Source of the DNA: Zetaproteobacteria bacterium
GTDB taxonomy: Bacteria; Pseudomonadota; Zetaproteobacteria; Mariprofundales; Mariprofundaceae
Direction: 5' to 3'
Length of the DNA stretch: 6,735 nt
Assembly: GCA_021545665.1 (NCBI GenBank)
Contig: JAJRTX010000296.1
Span: 1-6,735 of the forward strand
Shown here: positions 1-6,054 of the stretch, piece by piece
How positions within the stretch are numbered: position 1 is the stretch's first letter
Layout: each line of letters starts with the position of its first letter
Translations under genes and position numbers: made by a program
Notes under the pieces: model-generated
Databases searched by the model: none
The model's input: the letters and a program-made list of their open reading frames with translations, nothing else
Told to the model about the DNA's origin: nothing

Positions 1-1575
1 GGTATGCTGGTTGCACTGACACGCTGGCCGGCTGTACACCTTCTGCCATCCGAGCTGTTTTATATTGCCCTGACCGGTCATGGTGCGGCCGTACTACTGT
101 TCTGGTGTCATTTCTTTGAAGTAGGCGTTGCCTATTACTTCTGTACGTCACCGATCAATGCCCGGCTGGCGACGCCGAAAATCGCATGGCTGAGCTTCTG
201 GCTGATGCTGATAGGTTCGGCAATGGCTACGGTCATGGTGCTTCTGGGTCAGGCTACGGTCATGTTCTCAGCTTATCCGCCATTGAAGGCCCATCCGCTG
301 TTCTATGTTGGTGTGATCCTGTTCGCCGTTGGCGCACTGATTCCGATGTTCATCATTATCGCCACGTTGGTTAAGGCCAAGAATGAGCGGACCTATGAGG
401 GCTCCATGCCGCTGGCGACTTTCGGAAGTCTGATCTACGCTATTATTGCCATCTTTACATGGGTGATGGGCGCGGTCATTATGATTCCTACTTTGCTATG
501 GTCGATGGGACTCGTCGCGAATATTGATGCGCAGATGTACCGCGTTGTATTCTGGGCCTTGGCTCATTCCACGCAACAGATGAATATTGTTATACATATT
601 ACCATCTGGTATACGCTCGCAGCAGTGCTATTCGGCGCTCGCCCACTCAATGAGAAGGTGAGTCGCATGGCATTCGTGCTGTATCTGTTCGCCCTGCAGC
701 TCGGTTCTGTGCATCATCTGCTGTCTGATCCGGGGTCCAGCTTCGCATGGCGTACATTCAACACCTCCTATGCTGCTTATCTGGCAGTGCTGGGCAGTCT
801 GATTCACGGTCTGACCGTACCTGGCGGTATTGAACTGGCGCAGCGGCGTCGGGGTCTGTCGAATGGTCTGTTTGAGTGGTTGCGCAAGGCGCCGTGGGAT
901 AATCCTGTTTTCTCCGGCTTCTTCCTGTCGCTTGTGCTGTTCGGCTTCCTTGGCGGTATTACCGGAGTGACCATGAGTAATCAGCAGATCAACATGATCA
1001 TTCATAACACAATATATGTTCCCGGCCATTTCCATGGCACGGTGGCAACTGGTACGACTCTGGCATTCTTCGCCTTTTCGTTCTGGTTCGTGCCATTGCT
1101 GACCCGGAAGAAACTGGCCTTCCCGCAGCTGGCCAAGCTATCCACATGGCTGTTTGGCCTGGGCATGGGCACCTTTGCAGTATTCCTGATGGCTGCTGGC
1201 CATCTGGGCGTACCAAGGCGTCACTGGGACATCACCTATGCTGATGCGGCGCTGAAGTTCGATTTCTCAGCTACAGTGCACATGCTGATGACTGTCGGTG
1301 AAATCGGCGGAGCCATCGGTGGTGTTGGCGCATTGTTCTATATCATTTCCATGATGGGTACGTTTATGGGTAAAACCGTAGCGTCAGGCGTTGTGCCTCC
1401 ACTGGCCGAGCCGGCAGGCGTGGTCGCGGCCCGATTGCATGGTGGAACAGAACCGCACATCAAGGGTCTGGAAGTACCGGGTTCTCTGGTGCTGTGTCTG
1501 GTGCTGCTGACATTCCTTATTGTCTATTACTTTGCTCAGTTCAAGTATATGGCAACAATCTGGGGAATTCACTAA
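1..1575 (+). CDS. B-family heme-copper oxidase subunit I (cytochrome c oxidase or NO reductase-like), 5'-truncated
   Basis: Catalytic subunit of a heme-copper oxygen or nitric oxide reductase in the cytoplasmic membrane. The frame is open from base 1 and helix I is missing, so the ATG at 4 is probably internal and the true start lies upstream. Numbering from that Met, about 12 membrane helices are visible. Ligands seen: H26 (low-spin heme, helix II), H188, H237 and H238 (CuB), and H342 and H344 in the GHFHG motif (high-spin and low-spin heme). Segments such as the HHLLSDPG region, KAPWDNP and VPGHFHG match Thermus ba3 subunit I closely, which supports B-family over cbb3. The residue four after the CuB His, Tyr in ba3 (cross-linked Y237), is Gln192 here. 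The ba3 K-channel positions S309, T315 and Y248 appear as S265, T271 and Y203, while T312 is H268. Subunit II is presumably upstream. Loss of the Tyr raises the possibility of an sNOR-type NO reductase. The family call is firm; the substrate is not. Confidence 0.93.
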   Translation, partial: GMLVALTRWPAVHLLPSELFYIALTGHGAAVLLFWCHFFEVGVAYYFCTSPINARLATPKIAWLSFWLMLIGSAMATVMVLLGQATVMFSAYPPLKAHPLFYVGVILFAVGALIPMFIIIATLVKAKNERTYEGSMPLATFGSLIYAIIAIFTWVMGAVIMIPTLLWSMGLVANIDAQMYRVVFWALAHSTQQMNIVIHITIWYTLAAVLFGARPLNEKVSRMAFVLYLFALQLGSVHHLLSDPGSSFAWRTFNTSYAAYLAVLGSLIHGLTVPGGIELAQRRRGLSNGLFEWLRKAPWDNPVFSGFFLSLVLFGFLGGITGVTMSNQQINMIIHNTIYVPGHFHGTVATGTTLAFFAFSFWFVPLLTRKKLAFPQLAKLSTWLFGLGMGTFAVFLMAAGHLGVPRRHWDITYADAALKFDFSATVHMLMTVGEIGGAIGGVGALFYIISMMGTFMGKTVASGVVPPLAEPAGVVAARLHGGTEPHIKGLEVPGSLVLCLVLLTFLIVYYFAQFKYMATIWGIH

Positions 1576-1596
1576 GTAACCCCGCAAGCCCTGAGG

Positions 1597-1630
1597 CGTA
1601 TCAAGCCCGTTATATTGAAGCTTTGATACG
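1597..1630 (+). repeat. Inverted repeat (hairpin) after the oxidase gene
   Basis: The arms CGTATCAA (1597-1604) and TTGATACG (1623-1630) are perfectly complementary. The stem can extend inward by GC/GC past one bulged base. It lies about 20 nt after the oxidase stop and just before the intrinsic terminator. It may protect the 3' end of the transcript; no function is shown. Confidence 0.5.
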
Positions 1631-1649
1631 TTTCACATTGAAAAAAGGA

Positions 1650-1680
1650 GGAGCCCCGTTATGGGGCTCCTTTTAGTTTA
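1650..1680 (+). terminator. Rho-independent terminator of the oxidase unit
   Basis: A perfect 8-bp GC-rich stem, GGAGCCCC (1650-1657) paired with GGGGCTCC (1663-1670), has a 5-nt loop GTTAT and is followed by TTTT and a T-rich tail. The A-run at 1641-1646 can pair with the T-tract, so it may also work in reverse, although no minus-strand gene is seen. It ends transcription of the oxidase gene and implies that the Sco gene has its own promoter, or depends on read-through. Confidence 0.88.
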
Positions 1681-1709
1681 ATGAAAGCATTATACAGGAG
1701 CGTTATTTG

Positions 1710-1740
1710 TTTCATGTTAATAATTCTTTCATGTTAATAA
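1710..1740 (+). repeat. Two direct copies of TTTCATGTTAATAA, possible operator
   Basis: The 14-mer TTTCATGTTAATAA occurs at 1710-1723 and again at 1727-1740, with a 3-nt spacer (period 17). It lies between the oxidase terminator and the Sco gene, where a promoter is expected. Tandem AT-rich copies at this position suggest a binding site for a regulator contacting successive faces of the helix, but no known consensus is recognised. Confidence 0.45.
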
Positions 1741-1790
1741 CGCATAGTCGTTGCTATGAGGCGTGCTTTGGCAACCGGGGCGCCTTTAAC

Positions 1791-1802
1791 TAGTCCGGAC
1801 TA
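1791..1802. promoter_or_regulatory. 12-bp perfect palindrome upstream of the Sco gene
   Basis: TAGTCCGGACTA is a perfect palindrome centred about 38 nt before the Sco start codon, in the probable promoter or leader. Its symmetry fits a dimeric repressor or activator site. A 12-bp palindrome can also occur by chance, and no regulator is identified. Confidence 0.3.
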
Positions 1803-1834
1803 TTTATCTGATTTGACAATGGAGAACCAAAGTA

Positions 1835-2719
1835 ATGGCTTGGATGAAAATCTTCACATTCGGACTGGCATGGTTTTTAATGACCACTGCAAGCGCCTCG
1901 GCTCTGGTTCCAGAGCAACAATCCGGCGCTGAATCGGCAGCGAAAGTTGGTCAGTCAACTATGCACAAGATGCAAACTGGCGCTGCCATGAAATCATTTA
2001 CTGAGGGTTATGACAGTGATTCGGCTCTGAAAATTAGTCAGGATGCTATCGGGCGCAGTCTTGAGGGTTATCAATTTCAGGATCGCCGGGGCCGTACTGT
2101 TTCGCTGGCTGATTACCGTGGTAAACCATTGCTGATCAGCATGATTTATACCAGTTGCTTTCATATCTGCCCGACAACAACAAAGAATCTTGCCAAGGCT
2201 ATCGATACGGTTAACAGCGCAGTGGGCGAGGATGCCTTTCATGTAATTACGATAGGTTTTGACGTGAGTTACGATACGCCGGAGAGAATGCGTAGTTTTG
2301 CGCGTCAGCAGGGCGTAAGCGGAGCAAAGAACTGGTCATTCCTGAGTGCGGACAAAGCCGCCATGGATCGCCTGACTACAGATCTGGGTTTTCTCTACAC
2401 GCCTTCATCTAAAGGCTTTGATCATTTAATTCAGGTTACGGTGGTGGACGGAGAAGGCAAAATATTCCGACAGATCTACGGCATGGAAGTGGATTCTGTT
2501 TTACTTACCGGAGCTATGAGAGAACTGGTATTCGGCACTAGCGCGGTAGCGTTCGACCTGTCGACATTTGTCAGCAGGGTGCGCCTGTTTTGCACTACCT
2601 ATGATCCTACAACGGATACCTATAAAGTTAACTATGCCATGATATTTGGCATGTCTGTCGGTGCGTTTCTATTAACAATCACGGGCATTTTTCTTGTCTA
2701 TTTCCTTCGCAAATGGTGA
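1835..2719 (+). CDS. Sco/SenC-family copper chaperone-like thioredoxin-fold protein, membrane-anchored
   Basis: Periplasmic Sco1/SenC-type protein. Family members deliver copper to, or reduce, the CuA site of heme-copper oxidases. Residues 1-23 form a signal peptide ending in Ala-Ser-Ala, with cleavage likely after A23. The thioredoxin-like domain spans roughly 70-235 and carries the copper-binding motif C108-F-H-I-C112-P; the distal His ligand is H197 in the FDHLIQ segment. Residues about 268-290 form a C-terminal membrane helix, so the mature protein is anchored at its C-terminus with the domain outside. An extra Cys, C253, lies in an LFC-YDP segment before the helix. At 294 residues it is longer than minimal Sco proteins because of this tail. 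The ATG at 1835 has GGAG at 1821-1824; ATG 1844 is a weaker alternative that shortens the signal peptide. It follows the oxidase terminator and is 43 nt upstream of the cytochrome b fusion gene, so it probably opens that transcription unit. Confidence 0.93.
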   Translation: MAWMKIFTFGLAWFLMTTASASALVPEQQSGAESAAKVGQSTMHKMQTGAAMKSFTEGYDSDSALKISQDAIGRSLEGYQFQDRRGRTVSLADYRGKPLLISMIYTSCFHICPTTTKNLAKAIDTVNSAVGEDAFHVITIGFDVSYDTPERMRSFARQQGVSGAKNWSFLSADKAAMDRLTTDLGFLYTPSSKGFDHLIQVTVVDGEGKIFRQIYGMEVDSVLLTGAMRELVFGTSAVAFDLSTFVSRVRLFCTTYDPTTDTYKVNYAMIFGMSVGAFLLTITGIFLVYFLRKW

Positions 2720-2762
2720 ACGCATCCGTTTTCAAGTTTTATAAAGTTATGTCTCTGGTGTT

Positions 2763-4295
2763 ATGTTGTCGCGATTAGGCCGGGCCATATTGTTGCGCAT
2801 TGAGGCATGGTTCAAGATTGCTTTCGGTGATAACAGTCCTTTCTATCATCTCGGCGATCTCGGCTTCTATTTTTTTTACATCATGCTGGCAAGCGGCACA
2901 TATCTGTTTTTCTATTATGAATCGACAGTCGCCGGGAGCTTTGATACGCTTGAATATCTGACGCGTGAGCAATGGTATCTGGGGGGCGTCCTGCGCAGCC
3001 TGCACCGTTATGCTGCTGACGGCATGGTTCTGGTCATGGTCCTGCACCTCCTGCGAGAAATGGTAATGGGACGCTTTCATGGTGCGCGCTGGTTTTCCTG
3101 GGTGACTGGCGTGCCGCTGCTGATTCTGGTGTATTTAAGTGGCATTATTGGCTACTGGCTGGTTTGGGATCAGATGGGACAATTTATTGCTGTGCGTACA
3201 TCCGAATTGCTGGACATACTGCCTATTTTTTCATCCCCTATGGCACGCAATTTTCTGCTTAATTCGGATGTGACGGATCTGTTCTTTCGCTTGTTGATTG
3301 TCGCTCATATCGGCATACCGCTGTTTATGCTTGCTGCGATGCTGGTGCACATCAAAAGGGTCAGTCATGCAAAAATTATGCCGCCAGTCGGTCTTGCAGC
3401 AGGGACGCTGGCTGCATTGCTGTTGCTGTCACTGATACAACCTGCGGTCAGCCATGAGCGCGCCAGTCTGGATATTGCGATCAATACACTGAATCTGGAC
3501 TGGTTTTACATGTTCGCCTATCCGCTGATGAATATCTGGTCCATAACGGCGGTATGGGTTCTGTTGGGCAGCGTGACACTGCTGCTACTGTTTTTGCCCC
3601 TGCTGTTGCCAGGTCCGGAGTCTGAGCCGGTGGCGGTTGTGAATCTGGATTACTGTAGCGGCTGTGGCCTGTGTGCCGATGATTGTCCGTATGAAGCTAT
3701 CGCCATGCGGCAGCGCAGTGATGCCCATCCTCTATTTCGACAGGAGGCTCAGGTGATTGCCAGCAACTGTGTTCAATGCGGTATATGTACCGGTTCCTGC
3801 CCATCATCCAATCCGTTCCGCCATTCAACCACGATGTCTCTGATCGGAGCATCATTGTTGAAAAGTGGCATTGAGATGCCGCAATGGAGCGTTAACAACC
3901 TGCGTACAGAGGTGATGGAGTCACTGGATGGCATCGCCGCGCAGCATAAAATTTTACTGTTCGGATGTAGGCATGGCGTAGATATTCGTTTACATGCGGC
4001 AGAGGATGTGGCCCATATTGTCTTGCCCTGTATCAGTATGTTGCCACCGGCTTTTATAGAGCATGCGTTACTGCATAGCGCAGCTGCTGTGTTGCTGTCA
4101 GGTTGTCGCTCGGGGGATTGCTATAATCGGCTGGGCGGAGTATGGTTACAGGAGCGTATGGACAATCAGCGCAGGCCTTATCTGCGCCATTCGGTGGATC
4201 GTGATCGTATAGCTTATTGTCAGGCAGCTTCGCCGGACAGGCAGGAGTTGCAAGGTGCCATTGATGCTATGCGGCAGCGTTTGCAGGATACTTGA
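2763..4295 (+). CDS. Cytochrome b - 2[4Fe-4S] ferredoxin - MvhD/FlpD-domain fusion protein, paralogue 1
   Basis: Predicted quinone-reactive membrane protein of 510 residues. Residues 25-285 form a bc1/b6f-type cytochrome b. The two heme His pairs, H81/H95 and H182/H196, each keep the 14-residue spacing, and GYWLVWDQM (130-138) matches the bc1 GYVLPWGQM segment. D246-W-F-Y249 occupies the place of the Qo-site PEWY motif. Residues 290-350 are a ferredoxin with two complete CxxCxxCxxxCP motifs (C298/301/304/308 and C336/339/342/346). Residues 395-510 match the MvhD/FlpD (hydrogenase iron-sulfur subunit) domain, with C402, C423, C448 and C453 as likely [2Fe-2S] ligands and the GCRSGDCY signature. 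The soluble part should face the cytoplasm. In known systems MvhD/FlpD relays electrons to HdrA; QmoB/QmoC of sulfate reducers carry comparable parts but with a NarI-type cytochrome b. ATG 2763 is the first possible ATG in frame; its Shine-Dalgarno is weak. The partner and the electron direction are unknown. Confidence 0.9.
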   Translation: MLSRLGRAILLRIEAWFKIAFGDNSPFYHLGDLGFYFFYIMLASGTYLFFYYESTVAGSFDTLEYLTREQWYLGGVLRSLHRYAADGMVLVMVLHLLREMVMGRFHGARWFSWVTGVPLLILVYLSGIIGYWLVWDQMGQFIAVRTSELLDILPIFSSPMARNFLLNSDVTDLFFRLLIVAHIGIPLFMLAAMLVHIKRVSHAKIMPPVGLAAGTLAALLLLSLIQPAVSHERASLDIAINTLNLDWFYMFAYPLMNIWSITAVWVLLGSVTLLLLFLPLLLPGPESEPVAVVNLDYCSGCGLCADDCPYEAIAMRQRSDAHPLFRQEAQVIASNCVQCGICTGSCPSSNPFRHSTTMSLIGASLLKSGIEMPQWSVNNLRTEVMESLDGIAAQHKILLFGCRHGVDIRLHAAEDVAHIVLPCISMLPPAFIEHALLHSAAAVLLSGCRSGDCYNRLGGVWLQERMDNQRRPYLRHSVDRDRIAYCQAASPDRQELQGAIDAMRQRLQDT

Positions 4296-4309
4296 GCCAC
4301 ATTATGCAC

Positions 4310-4325
4310 ATGGTTCTTCAACCAT
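4310..4325 (+). repeat. Short hairpin between the two cytochrome b fusion genes
   Basis: ATGGTT-CTTC-AACCAT forms a perfect 6-bp stem with a 4-nt loop, 14 nt after the stop codon of the first fusion gene. It lacks an adjoining U-run, so it is not a canonical terminator. It could stabilise the upstream message. Confidence 0.35.
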
Positions 4326-4401
4326 AATTATCATGGGGTTCTTTGTCCCGGTTTTTTTGATACTCTTTGCAGAATATGTCTTTAGCCCGCATTCATTCAT
4401 G

Positions 4402-4428
4402 AATAATACGGCTTAAGTATTATTTTTT
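4402..4428 (+). promoter_or_regulatory. AT-rich hairpin with T-run directly before the second fusion gene's ribosome-binding site
   Basis: AATAATAC (4402-4409) and GTATTATT (4417-4424) form a perfect 8-bp stem with loop GGCTTAA, followed by TTTT. The Shine-Dalgarno AAGGGGG begins six bases later. It resembles a weak terminator or attenuator. The right arm also contains TATTAT (4418-4423), close to a -10 box, but I see no good -35 upstream. Either reading would allow the second fusion gene to be expressed differently from the first. Confidence 0.35.
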
Positions 4429-4433
4429 CAATC

Positions 4434-4449
4434 AAGGGGGCATGGCTTG
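4434..4449 (+). promoter_or_regulatory. Ribosome-binding site deciding a TTG start
   Basis: AAGGGGG (4434-4440) is followed after 6 nt by TTG (4447-4449), in frame with the second fusion gene. The ATG at 4442 is only 1 nt from the Shine-Dalgarno and is in another frame that stops after about 15 codons. The first in-frame ATG (4492) has no Shine-Dalgarno. TTG is therefore the best-supported start. Confidence 0.65.
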
Positions 4450-6054
4450 GATAAGTCTCATCAGGGCAACTTCATATACCGTTTGTTGAAAATGATTCAA
4501 CTTGGTGGCAGGCGTACATTCCAGCTGGTGGAGGGTATGACCAGCCGTGTCTTTGGCGAAGAAAATAACCCTCTGTATTATCTCGGAGCCCTGACCTTCT
4601 TCTTCCTTTATGTTCTCATTGGTAGCGGCATCTATGTGTATATTTTTTATGATACGGCAGTGAGCGGCGCCTATGCCTCGGTTGAGTATATGACGCATGA
4701 ACAGTGGTATCTGGGTGGCGTGATGCGCAGCCTGCATCGATATGCTTCTGATGGCATGGTCGTAACCATGATTCTGCATTTGCTGCGCCGATTTTTTAAT
4801 GACCGCTATAATGGCGGGCGCAATTTTTCATGGATTACCGGCATACCCATGCTCTGGATTGTACTCATTACCGGTCTGCTGGGCTACTGGCTGGTCTGGG
4901 ATCAGATGGCTCAGTTCATTGCTGTGCGAACATTTGAGTGGATTGACTGGTTGCCCATTATTGCCGAGCCGACGGCGCGTAATTTTCTGACCAATGAGGG
5001 CATGACCGACACACTTTTCCGACTACTGGTGGTCACGCATTTGGGACTGCCATTATTTCTTCTTGCCGCCATGCTGGTGCATATCAACCGCTTGCACCAT
5101 CCCAAGGTGACGCCTCCCAGGCCGTTGATGATCGGGATGACTCTGGCGTTGCTGGCCTTATCGTTTTATAAACCGGCTCTCAGCCATGCTCCGGCAGATC
5201 TGACTTTCGCCCCCAGCGTGCTCAATATTGACTGGTTCTATATGGCCATTTATCCATTGATGGGGTCGTGGTCCATGGGAACGGTGTGGGCGATCATTAT
5301 GGGCGCGACTATGTTTGCGCTGTTCTTACCATGGTTACCTCCCAAGCGACGTGAGCCGGCAGCTATTGTCGATCTGAGCATTTGCAGCGGTTGCAATCTG
5401 TGCGTGCTGGATTGTCCCTATGAAGCCATACGTCTGGAACCGCGTTCGGACGGCAACACCCGGTTTACCCAGGAAGCCCGTGTTGTTGCAGACAAGTGTG
5501 TCAGTTGTGGTATATGCACTGGCTCCTGCCCGTTTTCCGCACCCTTCCGAAATACGGACAAGCTGGTGTCGGCGATTGAAATGCCACATTTCGGCATTCA
5601 AAAGATGCGCGATGATGTTGATGAGGCGATACAACAGGCAGATGAGAAGAAAATCTTTATCTTTGGCTGCTCTCATGGGGTCGGCAAGCATGTCACCAAG
5701 CTGGGCAGGCCGGGCGTGGTTGGCGTGAATGTAGAGTGTTCCGGCATGTTGCCACCCACCTTTGTTGATTATGCCCTGCGTCAGGGTGCTGCCGGCGTTT
5801 TGGTTACGGGCTGTCGTTGCGGGGATTGCTACCATCGTCTGGGCAATGAATTTACAGGCGAGCGCCTGAACAGGGAACGCAAGCCGGAGTTACACCGCAA
5901 GGTGGCGCCTGAACGTATCCGGTTTTTTATGGGGGCGGAGTCTGACGAGGCGAAGCTGCACGATGAGCTTGATGCATTTGAATCTTCACTTGCAGCATTG
6001 GAACCCGGCGATGAGAGTCGGGGCAAGAAGGATGAGGGAGGCAGCGTATCATGA
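4447..6054 (+). CDS. Cytochrome b - 2[4Fe-4S] ferredoxin - MvhD/FlpD-domain fusion protein, paralogue 2
   Basis: Second copy of the fusion architecture, 535 residues, collinear with the preceding gene. Cytochrome b: residues 40-298, heme ligands H97/H111 and H198/H212 (spacing 14 each), GYWLVWDQM at 146-154, and D262-W-F-Y265 at the Qo-motif position. Ferredoxin: C313/316/319/323 and C351/354/357/361, two full [4Fe-4S] motifs. MvhD/FlpD domain: about 402-510, with C408, C431 in a CSG motif, and C456-R-C458-G-D-C461. The additional C458 is Ser in paralogue 1. This copy has about 15 more N-terminal residues and a charged C-terminal tail (about 515-535). Its MvhD part is closer to the canonical domain (CSGMLPP, AAEGxx-like GAES). 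The likely role is transfer between the quinone pool and a soluble or peripheral Fe-S partner, perhaps as a heterodimer with paralogue 1. It starts at TTG and overlaps the next gene by ATGA, indicating translational coupling. Confidence 0.9.
   Translation: MDKSHQGNFIYRLLKMIQLGGRRTFQLVEGMTSRVFGEENNPLYYLGALTFFFLYVLIGSGIYVYIFYDTAVSGAYASVEYMTHEQWYLGGVMRSLHRYASDGMVVTMILHLLRRFFNDRYNGGRNFSWITGIPMLWIVLITGLLGYWLVWDQMAQFIAVRTFEWIDWLPIIAEPTARNFLTNEGMTDTLFRLLVVTHLGLPLFLLAAMLVHINRLHHPKVTPPRPLMIGMTLALLALSFYKPALSHAPADLTFAPSVLNIDWFYMAIYPLMGSWSMGTVWAIIMGATMFALFLPWLPPKRREPAAIVDLSICSGCNLCVLDCPYEAIRLEPRSDGNTRFTQEARVVADKCVSCGICTGSCPFSAPFRNTDKLVSAIEMPHFGIQKMRDDVDEAIQQADEKKIFIFGCSHGVGKHVTKLGRPGVVGVNVECSGMLPPTFVDYALRQGAAGVLVTGCRCGDCYHRLGNEFTGERLNRERKPELHRKVAPERIRFFMGAESDEAKLHDELDAFESSLAALEPGDESRGKKDEGGSVS

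Noticed and set aside
628..1216. Antisense open frames (135 and 72 aa) opposite the oxidase gene
   Set aside because: They are low-complexity shadows of a well-supported membrane protein, with no domain signature and no separate ribosome-binding context.
1..1575. cbb3-type (CcoN) assignment of the oxidase
   Set aside because: Motif spacing and segments such as KAPWDNP and VPGHFHG follow the ba3/B-family pattern, and no CcoO or CcoP gene follows.
1494..1676. 60-aa open frame across the oxidase 3' end and the terminator
   Set aside because: It runs through the intrinsic terminator hairpin and has no ribosome-binding site; spurious.
1813..1818. TTGACA as a -35 box for the Sco gene
   Set aside because: A matching -10 would fall inside the coding sequence, beyond the start codon at 1835.
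4335..4358. Terminator ending in a seven-T run after the first fusion gene
   Set aside because: The only stem before the T-run is about 4 bp (GGGG/TCCC), too weak for a convincing intrinsic terminator.
4442..4444. ATG 4442 as the start of the second fusion gene
   Set aside because: It is out of frame with the fusion protein, stops after about 15 codons and is only 1 nt from the Shine-Dalgarno.
5335..5835. 166-aa minus-strand open frame opposite the second fusion gene
   Set aside because: It mirrors the conserved ferredoxin and MvhD coding sequence; the translation shows no recognisable fold or motif.
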